Source of the DNA: Glaciimonas sp.
Lineage (GTDB): Bacteria; Pseudomonadota; Gammaproteobacteria; Burkholderiales; Burkholderiaceae_D
Length of the DNA stretch: 64,000 nucleotides
NCBI GenBank assembly: GCA_012927625.1
Contig: JABBOV010000012.1
Location: forward strand, 248,001 to 312,000
Direction: 5' to 3'
The stretch's first letter is position 1. Every line of letters begins with the position of its first letter. The position numbers were made by a program, and so were the translations under genes. This document shows, in pieces, positions 34,703 through 44,178 of this stretch. The notes under the pieces are model-generated. The model searched no databases. It saw only the letters and a program-made list of their open reading frames with translations, and had not been told where the DNA came from.

Positions 34703-35755
34703 TTACCAAACTGCCTTGCCGGAACCGTCCTTCAATTGTGTTTTCCAAGCTGCATTGACTAGCTTGATGACCGGGGCAGGCATCGGCACATAGTCAAGTT
34801 CAGTGGCCATGGCGCCGCCATTTTTGTATGACCAGTCAAAAAATTTCAACACTTCTTTCGCGCGAGCCGCGTCTGCTTGTACCTTATGCATGATGATGAA
34901 AGACGCGCTAGTGATAGGCCAACTTGCTTTACCAGGCTGATTCGTCAGAAGCACCGACATGCCTGGCGTCTTCACCCAATCAGCGCCAGCTGCTGCGGCC
35001 TTGAAACTCGCATCGTCAGGTTGCACAAATTGACCGTCACGATTTTTTACCTGGGTATGCGAAATCTTATTCTTTTTCGCGTATGCGTATTCTACGTAAC
35101 CAATCGTGCCTTTGATACGCTGTACGTTGGCGGCAACGCCTTCATTGCCCTTGCCACCGACACCGGCTGGCCATTTAACGGCAGTACCAGCGCCAACCAC
35201 TGCTTTAAAGTCGGCATTAGTCTTGGATAGGAAATCAGTCCATACAAATGTTGTACCGGAGCCATCCGAGCGATGCACTACAGTAATATCCTGGTCTGGA
35301 AGTTTCACGCCTTTATTTAGCGCAACAATTTGAGGATCGTTCCATTTGACAATCTTGCCGAGGTAAATCAGTGCAAGTACATCCGATGTCATTTTCAACT
35401 GGCCTGGCGTAACTCCCTCAATGTTAACGATAGGCACAACGCCACCCATTATGGCAGGGAACTGCATCAATCCTTCCGCCTCCATTTCTTCAAACTTGAG
35501 GGGCATGTCAGAAGCGCCGAAGTCGACAGTTTTTGCCTTGATCTGCTTGATGCCACCACCGGAACCAATCGATTGGTAGTTCATCCCAGTGCCAGTTGCC
35601 GCTTTGTAAGCCTCGGCCCATTTTGCATAAATTGGATATGGAAATGTTGCACCGGCACCCGTAATATCGGCTGCCGCCACGTTAGAGAACGCCATTGCCG
35701 AGACTGCTGTGACTGCTGTGACTGCTACTGATTTAATGAGTTGGTTCAGATTCAT
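34703..35755 (-). CDS. pstS: Periplasmic phosphate-binding protein
   Basis: A 350-residue protein with a signal peptide (VAVTAVTAVSAMAFSNVAAA) and PstS hallmarks: GAGATFPYPIYAKWAEAY, YQSIGSGGGIKQI, DFGASDMPL and VHRSDGSGTTFVWTDFLS, which supply the phosphate-binding residues. First gene of the pst-pho operon, with a Pho box 46 bases upstream. Confidence 0.98.
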   Translation of the reverse strand: MNLNQLIKSVAVTAVTAVSAMAFSNVAAADITGAGATFPYPIYAKWAEAYKAATGTGMNYQSIGSGGGIKQIKAKTVDFGASDMPLKFEEMEAEGLMQFPAIMGGVVPIVNIEGVTPGQLKMTSDVLALIYLGKIVKWNDPQIVALNKGVKLPDQDITVVHRSDGSGTTFVWTDFLSKTNADFKAVVGAGTAVKWPAGVGGKGNEGVAANVQRIKGTIGYVEYAYAKKNKISHTQVKNRDGQFVQPDDASFKAAAAGADWVKTPGMSVLLTNQPGKASWPITSASFIIMHKVQADAARAKEVLKFFDWSYKNGGAMATELDYVPMPAPVIKLVNAAWKTQLKDGSGKAVW

Positions 35756-35800
35756 GACAGCTCCGTTGTGTAAAAAATGTAACAGTCCGAACTCTACCGA

Positions 35801-35822
35801 ATATTTATGACATCTTTATGAC
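35801..35822 (-). promoter_or_regulatory. Pho box of pstS
   Basis: On the minus strand two 11-base direct repeats, GTCATAAAGAT and GTCATAAATAT, match the PhoB-binding consensus (GTCAT every 11 bases). Confidence 0.88.
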
Positions 35823-35876
35823 GCACAAGAATTTGTTTAATATATTCGCAGGCTGCATTAATATCCCACTCAATAC

Positions 35877-35898
35877 GTCATTAACTTGTCATATTAAA
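35877..35898 (+). promoter_or_regulatory. Pho box of ppk1
   Basis: Two 11-base direct repeats, GTCATTAACTT and GTCATATTAAA, end 61 bases before the ppk start. Together with the pstS box they make the pstS-ppk intergenic region a divergent PhoB-controlled promoter pair. Confidence 0.85.
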
Positions 35899-35959
35899 TC
35901 TCTACACTGCCCGCATTGCCATGCGCACAACCTTTTGTTGACATTGCTATCATGTAACG

Positions 35960-38074
35960 ATGAATAAGAAAAATATGAAGCCTAGTCTTGCCATCATTGC
36001 CCCTTATGCCAATAGCAGCGTGTATCTAGACCGCGAACTGTCTCTGCTCGCCTTCAACCGGCGCGTGCTGGCCCAGGCCGAAGACTGCAGCGTGCCACTG
36101 CTTGAACGCCTGCGCTATCTCTGCATTGTCAGCAGCAATATGGATGAGTTCTTTGAAGTTCGAGTGGCTAGTATCCTGGCCCAAAACAGCATTGATGGCG
36201 TTCTCACCGAACATCCTAGCTTGCTGGCTTTACTGGACCGCATCAGTGCCGAATGCCATCAACTGGTGCAACATCAATATACGATTCTTAATGATGCGGT
36301 GTTGCCGGAACTGTCCAGGAATGGCATCCGTCTGCTGCGCCATAACGAACGCAATGATGCCCAACGGGCCTGGATAAAAGCGTATTTCGAACGCGAAGTA
36401 CGGCCACTGCTGACTCCCATCGGGCTCGACCCCGCTCATCCATTCCCGCAGGTTGTTAACAAGAGTCTGAATTTCATCATTTCACTATCCGGCAAAGATG
36501 CGTTTGGCCGCGGCACCGCAGTTGCCATAGTAAAAGCGCCGCGAGTTCTGCCGCGCGTGATCGAGTTGCCGCAAGAGTTATCCGATGGCGGCATTTCTTT
36601 CTGTCTGCTGTCCTCGATTATTCATGCCCATATCGAGGATCTGTTTACCGGCCGTGAAGTACTGGCTTATTCGCAATTTCGCGTCACGCGCGACAGTGAC
36701 CTGTGGGTTGACGAGGAAGAAGTCAAAAATCTGCGACAAGCTTTGAAAGGCGAGTTGCAAAGTCGCCAGTTCGGGGTCGCGGTCCGGCTCGAAGTGGCAA
36801 AGAATTGCCCTGAAAATCTGTCGCAGTTTTTACTTAACCAGTTTTCGCTTCACCACAGCCGTCTGTATGCAGTGGACGGTCCAGTGAATATGACGCGCCT
36901 ATCGGAATTGATTGATCACGCCCAGGCCCCCACACTACGTTTTCCACCTTTTTTTCCGGGACAGTCGCCACTGCCGTCCAACGGCGACATTTTCACCCTA
37001 CTCAGAAAACAGGACGTGTTGTTGCACCATCCGTTCCAGACATTTCAAACCGTCATCGACTTCATCCGCTGCGCCGTGCAAGACCCCAATGTGCTGGCCA
37101 TCAAGCAAACCATCTATCGCACCGGCATGGATTCCGATCTGATGCAGGCTCTGATGACTGCGGCCCGAATGGGCAAGGAAGTTACTGTCATTGTCGAACT
37201 GATGGCGCGCTTCGATGAAGAAGCCAATATCAACTGGGCCGATCAGCTCGAGCAAGCTGGAGCACAAGTGGTGTATGGCGTGGTGGGACTGAAAACACAT
37301 GCCAAGCTGGCGTTAATAATCCGCCGCGAAAAAGGCGTACTGCGCACCTACACCCATCTCGGCACCGGCAATTACCATTCGAAAACCACCCGACTTTATA
37401 CCGATTTCGGCCTGTTGACCGCGCACCCTGAAATTGGAATCGAAGTCAACGAAGTCTTCATGCACCTGACTAGCCTGACCGTGCCGAAACGCATGAAGCA
37501 TCTGTGGTTGGCGCCGTTTTCGCTACAAAAAAATATCATCAGCGCGATTCGCAATGAAGCCAGAATTGCCCGCGAAGGTCGTCCGGCGCACATCATCGCC
37601 AAGATGAATGGACTAGTCGATGAACCGGTAATCCGCGCGCTGTACGCGGCCTCCACTGACGGCGTCAAGATCGACCTGATCGTACGCGGCACCTGTGCGT
37701 TGAAGCCCGGCGTACCCGGTCTGTCCGACAACATCAAGGTGCGCTCAATCATCGGCCGCTTTCTGGAACATAGCCGTATTTATTATTTCCGCAATAATCT
37801 GGAGCACAACGTCTATCTGGCTAGTGCCGACTGGATGAACCGCAACCTGCTGCGCCGTATCGAAGTCGCATTCCCGATATATGACAAGGCACTTAAGAAA
37901 CGCGTGATATCCGAAGGCTTGCGCCCCTACCTTAAAGACAATGTAAACGCTTGGGAACTGAGCTCCAGCGGAGCCTACCACCGCAAAAAACCGCGCCCTA
38001 AGCAGACCCGGTTTTGCGCCCAGGAATTTTTGATGCAAATGCTGGGGTCGCACACTGCAATTGATGAGGACTGA
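35960..38074 (+). CDS. ppk: Polyphosphate kinase 1
   Basis: A 704-residue PPK1 that makes polyphosphate from ATP by reversible transfer through a phosphohistidine. Visible are the N-terminal domain beginning LDRELSLLAFNRRVL, the catalytic His in LKTHAKLALI, and the second histidine region TYTHLGTGNYHSKTTRLYTD, which ends in DFGLLT. The gene is divergent from pstS under its own Pho box and is followed after 2 bases by sixA. The start could also be M6 (MKPSLA). Confidence 0.98.
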   Translation: MNKKNMKPSLAIIAPYANSSVYLDRELSLLAFNRRVLAQAEDCSVPLLERLRYLCIVSSNMDEFFEVRVASILAQNSIDGVLTEHPSLLALLDRISAECHQLVQHQYTILNDAVLPELSRNGIRLLRHNERNDAQRAWIKAYFEREVRPLLTPIGLDPAHPFPQVVNKSLNFIISLSGKDAFGRGTAVAIVKAPRVLPRVIELPQELSDGGISFCLLSSIIHAHIEDLFTGREVLAYSQFRVTRDSDLWVDEEEVKNLRQALKGELQSRQFGVAVRLEVAKNCPENLSQFLLNQFSLHHSRLYAVDGPVNMTRLSELIDHAQAPTLRFPPFFPGQSPLPSNGDIFTLLRKQDVLLHHPFQTFQTVIDFIRCAVQDPNVLAIKQTIYRTGMDSDLMQALMTAARMGKEVTVIVELMARFDEEANINWADQLEQAGAQVVYGVVGLKTHAKLALIIRREKGVLRTYTHLGTGNYHSKTTRLYTDFGLLTAHPEIGIEVNEVFMHLTSLTVPKRMKHLWLAPFSLQKNIISAIRNEARIAREGRPAHIIAKMNGLVDEPVIRALYAASTDGVKIDLIVRGTCALKPGVPGLSDNIKVRSIIGRFLEHSRIYYFRNNLEHNVYLASADWMNRNLLRRIEVAFPIYDKALKKRVISEGLRPYLKDNVNAWELSSSGAYHRKKPRPKQTRFCAQEFLMQMLGSHTAIDED

Positions 38075-38076
38075 TA

Positions 38077-38535
38077 ATGGAACTGATCCTGTGGCGCCAT
38101 GCAGAAGCTGAACCGGGCGAACCCGATGCGGATCGCGCTCTGAGCGGAAAAGGTCGCAAACAGGCAGCGAAAATGGCCGAGTGGCTCGACAGTACGCTGC
38201 CCAGCGGCTGCAAAATCCTGGTCAGCCCGACCGTTCGCACCCGGCAGACTGCCGAAGCACTGGGGCGCCCATTCAAACTCAGTGCCGAACTTGCGCCTGG
38301 CACCACTGCCGAAAAAATTTTAGCTGCAGCCAACTGGCCGCAAGGCCGCGAACCGGTTTTGATCATCGGCCATCAACCCAACCTGGGCCAATTGGCGGCA
38401 CTGCTCGTGGCAGGCTCGGAACAAGACTGGCCGATTCGCAAAGGCAGCGTCTGGTGGATTGCACAAAGAATCCGGTCTGACCTCGCCCAAACTTATGTGC
38501 GCGCCGTGATGGCACCGGAACTGGTACTCAAATAA
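38077..38535 (+). CDS. sixA: Phosphohistidine phosphatase SixA
   Basis: A 152-residue histidine-phosphatase-fold protein. The nucleophile motif is LWRHAEAEPG, with SPTVRTRQTAEAL and the second catalytic His in IIGHQPNLGQL. In E. coli SixA removes phosphate from phosphohistidine proteins. Co-transcription with ppk, 2 bases apart, suggests a link to phosphate metabolism here. Confidence 0.95.
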   Translation: MELILWRHAEAEPGEPDADRALSGKGRKQAAKMAEWLDSTLPSGCKILVSPTVRTRQTAEALGRPFKLSAELAPGTTAEKILAAANWPQGREPVLIIGHQPNLGQLAALLVAGSEQDWPIRKGSVWWIAQRIRSDLAQTYVRAVMAPELVLK

Positions 38536-38555
38536 TCAGGAATTTTTCCTAAAAT

Positions 38556-38650
38556 ATTGATATACATAAATGTGTATTTTTAATAGCGCCAATGAATATA
38601 TGCGGTAATGGCATAATTAATTAACATACTCCCTATTTTATTAATATCAA
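38556..38650 (+). repeat. Dispersed repeat, AT-rich part only
   Basis: ATATACATAAATGTGTATTT, AATATATGCGGTAATGGCAT, ACATACTCCCTATTTTATTA: the second module without the GC-rich core. A hairpin (GGGTT-CA-AACCC) lies at about 38697-38708 before the end of the leftward olsB-like gene. Confidence 0.6.
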
Positions 38651-38743
38651 TGCAATTTTTTTAACGCACCATGAACGTGTTGGTATCGTAGAGACGGGTT
38701 CAAACCCGCCTCTTGTCTTGCTGACTAGCAAGAAAAAAAGACG

Positions 38744-39511
38744 TCACACCGCTTCCGTCTCCTTCAAATAATGGCGCGCATAACGACTATCAAGTCGATC
38801 CAACGGCAACAGCAGGAACAGGTCGGCACAGTGAAAATCTGGATCCCAAGCCGGTTCGCCGCAAACCCAGGCACCACTACGCAGGTAACCCTTCAGTAGC
38901 GGCGGAATAACCGGTTTGTGATCTGCCTCGCGCTCTTCGGTCGGAAACGGCAGATACGGCGTTACCCGGTATTCGGGCGGCGCCACATTGCGCTCAGTGA
39001 GCGCGTGATACAACGCGACAGCATTATGACCACCATCGGCCAAGCTGATGCTGGCGCAGCCGATCAGATAATCGCACCGTTCGCGTCGCATGTATGCCGC
39101 CAGCCCCGCCCACAGCAGCATGATGACGCCGCCGCTACGGTAATCAGGATGGATGCAGGCGCGCCCGGCTTCGGCAATGCGAGCGCGCAAATGCGCCAGC
39201 CGGCTAAGGTCAAACTCTTGCTCGGAATAGAAACGCCCTACTCGGCGCGCCGCATCGGCACTCAGCACACGGTAAGTACCGACCACCTTGAGAGTTTTGC
39301 CGTCGCGCACGATCAGGTGATCACAGACCGCATCGAATTCATCTTGGTCCAGACCTTCAGGATTGATTAGCGTTGTCAGCCCCATCGCCTTGATAAATAT
39401 CTTGTAACGTAAACGCTGCACTTCCCGCACCTCCGCCGGAGTGGTGGCAAGGCTTAATGTCAATTTGGAAAAATGCGGACTCGCATCGGCAGGAGTTGTC
39501 AGTAATCGCAT
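38744..39511 (-). CDS. olsB: OlsB-like ornithine N-acyltransferase
   Basis: A 255-residue GNAT-fold acyltransferase of the hemolysin-like Acetyltransf_5 group. Matching segments are EVREVQRLRYKIFIKAMG, DEFDAVCDHLIVRD, VVGTYRVL, FYSEQEFDLSRL and AEAGRACIHPDYRSGGVIML. This enzyme class adds a 3-hydroxyacyl chain to ornithine, the first step to ornithine lipids, which replace phospholipids in low phosphate. Location next to ppk/pst and three Pho-box units upstream fit that role. The second enzyme, olsA, is not in this window. The alternative is another lyso-lipid acyltransferase of the same family. Confidence 0.82.
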   Translation of the reverse strand: MRLLTTPADASPHFSKLTLSLATTPAEVREVQRLRYKIFIKAMGLTTLINPEGLDQDEFDAVCDHLIVRDGKTLKVVGTYRVLSADAARRVGRFYSEQEFDLSRLAHLRARIAEAGRACIHPDYRSGGVIMLLWAGLAAYMRRERCDYLIGCASISLADGGHNAVALYHALTERNVAPPEYRVTPYLPFPTEEREADHKPVIPPLLKGYLRSGAWVCGEPAWDPDFHCADLFLLLPLDRLDSRYARHYLKETEAV

Positions 39512-39560
39512 GTTCGCCCTTTATATGGAAGACAGGCAGAGCGTAACTGCAAAATATTTC

Positions 39561-39593
39561 CACAATATGACGGCTTCATGTCGATTGCATGAC
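39561..39593 (-). promoter_or_regulatory. Triple Pho-box-like repeat upstream of olsB
   Basis: Minus strand: GTCATGCAATC, GACATGAAGCC and GTCATATTGTG in exact 11-base steps, ending 49 bases before the start codon. Two units match the PhoB consensus and the central one is degenerate. Confidence 0.68.
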
Positions 39594-39979
39594 ACGCATA
39601 CGCCTGTCATAAATCTGAGTAACCAACTGCGTCGAAATGGCGGATCCAGGCCAGCCAGCAACAGATTCAGATCAGCGAATCGCAATGGATTCGGCGTTTT
39701 TGTATCCGCAGTCAGCTTACCCACACCACAATCACGTGGCCCACGTCAGAAGCAAAAGAAATGTCTTCTTGTATAGCAAATCACTGTATACAATTCGAAA
39801 TTATTGCACCACGGCAAACTTATTCCGGCATTGTTAAAGGAGCCTTTATACCTAGACAGATTTATTCCGGTTTTTTTATAAAGCCAAACCACCGGTTGCG
39901 CAGAAAAGTTAAAACTGGCCTCGGCTGCGAACTTCAGGTGGCATTTAATCTAGCTTGATATCTACACGAATGAACCGTA
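39594..39979. other. Divergent upstream region, olsB and chemosensory operon
   Basis: No supported gene. The sequence TTATTCCGG occurs at 39820-39828 and again at 39862-39870, exactly 42 bases apart (about four helical turns), which could be a paired regulator site for the chemosensory operon. AT-rich DNA around 39780-39900 probably carries its promoter. Confidence 0.4.
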
Positions 39980-41167
39980 ATGAACAGCCACCCCTTGCAT
40001 TCTGGAGAACCTGCGGTGAATAACAATAATCGGCCCAATGCACACCTGTTGTACCCGGTAGCCTTGGGGCTAGCCGGGGCGATTGCCATCTTGGCCGCTA
40101 GCGGCTGGAACTGGAGCGCCGCTATCCTGGCTGGCGTCATGAGTATCGCCGGTATAGGAGCCGGCCTGCAGATGGCGGCAAGACAGACCGCCTTGCTGCA
40201 ATCGCTTGACGCCTATCTCGCTGGCCAGCAACAGTTCGGCGAAAAAGTAGTCCCGGTCTGGAGCGGACACATTGAATCGTCCCGTGAACAGATGGAAAGT
40301 GCCATAGCAGCGTTATCAGGACGTTTTTCCGGGATTGTCGACAAGCTTGACCAGGCAGTCCATGCCTCCAGTCTGGCCACCGAAACCATTGAAGGCAGCG
40401 GCAATGGGTTAGTCGCCGTGTTTGCCAAATCCGAACAGAGGCTCAGTGCAGTGGTCACCTCGCAAAAAACAGCCATGTCCAATATGGCGAGCATGCTCGA
40501 AAAAGTACAAGGACTGGATCACTTCATTGAGGAACTGCAGGAAATGGCTGCCGATGTCGCCAAAATCGCGGCGCAGACCAACCTGCTTGCGCTCAATGCC
40601 GCAATCGAAGCGGCACGGGCTGGAGAAATGGGGCGCGGCTTTGCAGTGGTGGCTAAGGAGTTTCGGATGCTGTCCACCCAATCCGGCGAAACCGGCATGC
40701 GCATCGCCGAAAAAGTCAACATCATCAGCGCTGCAATCATCGCCACCTGCAGTGCTGTGCGCGAATCCGTCAAACAGGAAGACGGCGCCACGCATACAGC
40801 AGAAGCCACCATCGAAACGGTACTAGCGGACTTCAGAAACATCACCGACGCGTTGCTGCACTCCAGCACGCTGCTCAAGAATGAAAGCATCGGCATCAAG
40901 TCGGAAGTCGGTGAAGCTCTGGTACAGCTGCAGTTTCAGGATCGGGTCAGCCAAATCATGAACCACGTCAAAGGCAATATCGAGCGGCTTCCCGAGTTTT
41001 TGAAGCAGCACCGGCAGCAGTATGTGCAGACCGGCGCACTGCAGTTGCTTGAGCCGCAGATTTTGTTGGCCGAGTTGAAAGGAACCTACGTAATGGCCGA
41101 CCAGTATGCGATTCACAACGGCGCTAAGGCAGTGCAAAAAAACGATACTGAAATCACATTTTTCTAG
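39980..41167 (+). CDS. Methyl-accepting chemotaxis protein without sensor domain
   Basis: A 395-residue receptor. Two close membrane segments ([18 protein letters not shown] and [20 protein letters not shown]) form a hairpin, with no periplasmic ligand domain and no HAMP. The rest is a short signalling coiled coil with the conserved tip ([25 protein letters not shown] as two adjoining motifs) and a C-terminal extension ([14 protein letters not shown]). The tip diverges from the other two receptors of the operon. It may sense cytoplasmic or membrane state. First gene of the chemosensory operon. Confidence 0.9.
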   Translation: MNSHPLHSGEPAVNNNNRPNAHLLYPVALGLAGAIAILAASGWNWSAAILAGVMSIAGIGAGLQMAARQTALLQSLDAYLAGQQQFGEKVVPVWSGHIESSREQMESAIAALSGRFSGIVDKLDQAVHASSLATETIEGSGNGLVAVFAKSEQRLSAVVTSQKTAMSNMASMLEKVQGLDHFIEELQEMAADVAKIAAQTNLLALNAAIEAARAGEMGRGFAVVAKEFRMLSTQSGETGMRIAEKVNIISAAIIATCSAVRESVKQEDGATHTAEATIETVLADFRNITDALLHSSTLLKNESIGIKSEVGEALVQLQFQDRVSQIMNHVKGNIERLPEFLKQHRQQYVQTGALQLLEPQILLAELKGTYVMADQYAIHNGAKAVQKNDTEITFF

Positions 41168-41175
41168 AGGATGCC

Positions 41176-41544
41176 ATGACTAAAACCATCATGATAGTGG
41201 ACGATTCTGCCTCAATGCGGCAGGTAGTGGGAATTGCACTGAAAGGTGCCGGCTATACCGTGCTGGAAGGCCGCGATGGCCAGGATGCGCTAGCCAAGCT
41301 CACCGGCCAGAAGGTGCACCTGATCATCAGCGACGTCAATATGCCGAACATGGATGGCATCAGCTTCGTAAAAGCGCTAAAGCAACTGCCCGCTTACAAA
41401 TTCACGCCGATCATCATGCTTACCACCGAGTCGGAAGAATCGAAAAAAAACGAAGGCCAGGCGGCAGGCGCCAAAGCCTGGGTCGTCAAGCCATTCAAGC
41501 CCGAACAATTACTGAGCGCGGTGCAGAAACTATGCCTGCCATGA
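41176..41544 (+). CDS. cheY: CheY-type response regulator
   Basis: A 122-residue single receiver domain. Acidic pair in IVDDSASMR, phosphorylation site Asp53 (ISDVNMPNMDG), Thr in MLTTES and Lys in VVKPFKPEQL are all present. It is the likely direct target of the CheA encoded two genes later. No DNA-binding or output domain. Confidence 0.95.
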   Translation: MTKTIMIVDDSASMRQVVGIALKGAGYTVLEGRDGQDALAKLTGQKVHLIISDVNMPNMDGISFVKALKQLPAYKFTPIIMLTTESEESKKNEGQAAGAKAWVVKPFKPEQLLSAVQKLCLP

Positions 41545-41587
41545 CCCACTATTGTTTGCCCTGTCTCACGAGCTACCGGAGAGCCAG

Positions 41588-41959
41588 ATGAGCAAAGAGC
41601 CAAAACAGCCGAAGGATTTCCAGACGCTACGCATCCAGGGCGAGCTGACCATTTACCGGGCAGCAGAGATTAAGCAAGCACTGCTGGCGGCACTGGCCGA
41701 GCCATCCGCCCTAGAGGTCGACCTGTCCAGCGTTACCGAGCTTGATACGGCAGGCGTGCAACTGCTGATGCTGGCCAAAAAAACGGCGCAGGAGAGACAG
41801 CGCGAATTGCGTCTGGTGGCACACAGTCCGGCGGTGATCGATATATTTGAGCTGCTGAACCTGGCCGCGTATTTCGGCGACCCGTTGGTCATTGCTTCCC
41901 GAGCTACCGCTGCACGCTCGCCAACCCCTTCCGACGCGAGACACGCCAATGAATCTTGA
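41588..41959 (+). CDS. STAS-domain protein in chemosensory operon
   Basis: A 123-residue STAS (anti-sigma antagonist-like) domain, with ELTIYRAAEIKQALL and the core VDLSSVTELDTAGVQLLML. The residue that is Ser in phosphorylated SpoIIAA-type proteins is Thr54 here. The start at 41588 has GGAGAG upstream. It overlaps the cheA start by 11 bases. STAS proteins beside CheA occur in several non-flagellar-type chemosensory clusters, but their role is not settled. Confidence 0.87.
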   Translation: MSKEPKQPKDFQTLRIQGELTIYRAAEIKQALLAALAEPSALEVDLSSVTELDTAGVQLLMLAKKTAQERQRELRLVAHSPAVIDIFELLNLAAYFGDPLVIASRATAARSPTPSDARHANES

Positions 41960-44138
41960 TCAGGCATTGCAGACTTTCTTCGCTGAAAGCCGAGAACTGC
42001 TGGAAGACATGGAAAATGCGCTGCTTGTGGTTGAGCAAACCGAGCAAAAAGAGCAAAAAGATGAAATGGTGAATGCGATCTTTCGCGCCGCGCACACCAT
42101 CAAGGGGTCATCCGGTCTGTTCGGACTGGACCACATTGTCGCCTTTACCCATGTGGTCGAGAGTGTGCTAGATCAGGTACGCGCCGGCAACCTGCGCATC
42201 ACGGACCAACTAATAGTGCTGCTGCTGTCTTGCTGCGACCACATTGGCGCGCTGGTCGAGGCAGCAGCAGAGGGCCAGAACGAGACCAATGCAGACCAGC
42301 TTTTGCAAGGAGAAACGCTGATTACGCAGTTGCGCGGTTATCTCCCTGCACCGCAGCCACAAGCAACTCTGCCGGGGTCGGGGACAATCGTGGAATTGGG
42401 TGCCGATCCGATAGAACGCATCATTAGCGGCGGCGTGCATACCGACCACTGGCACATCTCGCTGCGGTTCGGGCCGGACGTGCTAAAAAACGGCATGGAT
42501 CCATTGTCGTTCATCCGCTACCTGGAAACGTTGGGAAGCATCACCGGCATCACCACCCTGCCCGACGCGATTCCGGCGGCCGATACGATGGACCCGGAAG
42601 CCTGTTACCTCGGCTTCGAGATTGCCTTCCAGAGCGAAGCCGACAAAATCACGATTGAAAACGTTTTCGAATTCGTGCGCGACGATTGCCACGTTCGAAT
42701 CCTGCCGCCGCACAGCCTGATTTCCGAATTCATCCGCCTGATCCAGGAACTACCGGAGCAACCGGCCCGGCTTGGCGAGATACTGGTGCGCTGCGGCACC
42801 TTGACCGCACAAGAGCTTGACACCGCGCTCGATACGCAGTCGGACACCCCTTCCAAACTGATCGGTGCCATTCTGGTCGAACAATGTTCGGTGCAGCCGG
42901 AAGTGGTCGAAGCCGCACTGACCAAACAAAAACAGGTTAAGGATCTGGGGGCGCAGGAAAGCCATTCGATTCGGGTCGACGCCGACAAGCTCGATCAACT
43001 GATCAACCTGGTCGGTGAGCTAATCATTGCCGGCGCTGGCGTCAATCTGATCGCGCGCCGGGCGCAGATCGGCGAACTACAGGAAAGCACTTCCAAACTG
43101 TCGAGCCTGGTGGAAGAAGTGCGCGACAGTGTGCTGCAACTGCGGATGGTCAAAATCGGAGCTACCTTCAACCGCTTCCAGCGCGTGGTGCATGATGTGT
43201 CGCGTGAAATCGGCAAGGACATCGGGCTGGTGATTAAGGGCGAAGATACCGAGCTTGACAAGACAGTAGTTGAGAAAATCGGCGACCCGCTGATGCATCT
43301 GGTCAGGAACGCGATCGACCACGGAATTGAAGCAGCCGAAGTGCGTGCCGCCCACGGCAAGCCGGTAAATGGCAGCGTTACGCTCGATGCGTACCATGAC
43401 TCCGGCTCCATCGTGATCTCGGTCAGCGACGACGGCGGCGGGCTCAAGCGCGACAGGATATTGTCCAAGGCGATCGAACGGGGACTGATCGAAGCTGGCC
43501 ACAACCTTTCGGATAGCGAAATCTACGCTCTGATATTCGAGCCCGGCTTTTCCACTGCCGAACAGGTAACCAACCTGTCGGGACGCGGCGTCGGCCTGGA
43601 TGTGGTGAAACGCAATATCACCGCACTACGCGGCAGCGTCGGCGTCAGCAGCGAAGAAGGTGTCGGCACCACCGTGACGGTGCGTCTGCCACTGACACTG
43701 GCGATCATCGATGGCTTTCTGATCGAAATCGGCAACTCTGTGTTTGTGATTCCGCTCGACATGATTGAGGAATGCGTAGCCTATTCCGCCGAACCCGGAC
43801 ACAACTATACGGACCTGCGCGGCCACGTACTGCCGTTTATTCGCCTACGTGAACTTTTCGCCGTTGAAGGGGAGCCGACCCGGCGCGAGAATATCGTCGT
43901 ACTCAAGCATGCCGGACAAAGAGCGGGGCTGGTGGTGGATACGCTGCTCGGTGAATTCCAGACCGTCATCAAGCCACTTGGCAAGATGTTTAGCCAGGTC
44001 AAATGCATCAGCGGCTCGACCATCCTCGGTAACGGCGAAGTGGCATTGATTCTTGATGTGCCGGCACTGGTGCGCCAAGCCAGCCAAGCGGCATCGCCAG
44101 CATTAAAAACACCGGAAACAGCCGTATTCGCAGGATAA
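41949..44138 (+). CDS. cheA: Chemotaxis histidine kinase CheA
   Basis: A 729-residue kinase. The P1 domain has His49 ([15 protein letters not shown]). A middle region of about 150-260 ([20 protein letters not shown] and following) is likely the CheY/CheB docking domain, followed by a linker with a short helical repeat, P3 dimerisation ([19 protein letters not shown]), P4 ATP-binding ([28 protein letters not shown]) and P5 CheW-like domain. The start at MNLDQALQ is preferred over the longer frame, which lies inside the STAS gene. It transfers phosphate to CheY and CheB. Confidence 0.97.
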   Translation: MNLDQALQTFFAESRELLEDMENALLVVEQTEQKEQKDEMVNAIFRAAHTIKGSSGLFGLDHIVAFTHVVESVLDQVRAGNLRITDQLIVLLLSCCDHIGALVEAAAEGQNETNADQLLQGETLITQLRGYLPAPQPQATLPGSGTIVELGADPIERIISGGVHTDHWHISLRFGPDVLKNGMDPLSFIRYLETLGSITGITTLPDAIPAADTMDPEACYLGFEIAFQSEADKITIENVFEFVRDDCHVRILPPHSLISEFIRLIQELPEQPARLGEILVRCGTLTAQELDTALDTQSDTPSKLIGAILVEQCSVQPEVVEAALTKQKQVKDLGAQESHSIRVDADKLDQLINLVGELIIAGAGVNLIARRAQIGELQESTSKLSSLVEEVRDSVLQLRMVKIGATFNRFQRVVHDVSREIGKDIGLVIKGEDTELDKTVVEKIGDPLMHLVRNAIDHGIEAAEVRAAHGKPVNGSVTLDAYHDSGSIVISVSDDGGGLKRDRILSKAIERGLIEAGHNLSDSEIYALIFEPGFSTAEQVTNLSGRGVGLDVVKRNITALRGSVGVSSEEGVGTTVTVRLPLTLAIIDGFLIEIGNSVFVIPLDMIEECVAYSAEPGHNYTDLRGHVLPFIRLRELFAVEGEPTRRENIVVLKHAGQRAGLVVDTLLGEFQTVIKPLGKMFSQVKCISGSTILGNGEVALILDVPALVRQASQAASPALKTPETAVFAG

Positions 44139-44178
44139 CAACGCATCTGTCAAATTCATAAACCGGAGAGAAATTATC

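Noticed and set aside
38685-38715. tRNA-like T-arm sequence GGGTTCAAACCC
   Set aside because: No D-arm, anticodon arm or acceptor stem can be formed with the upstream 70 bases; it is better seen as a simple hairpin.
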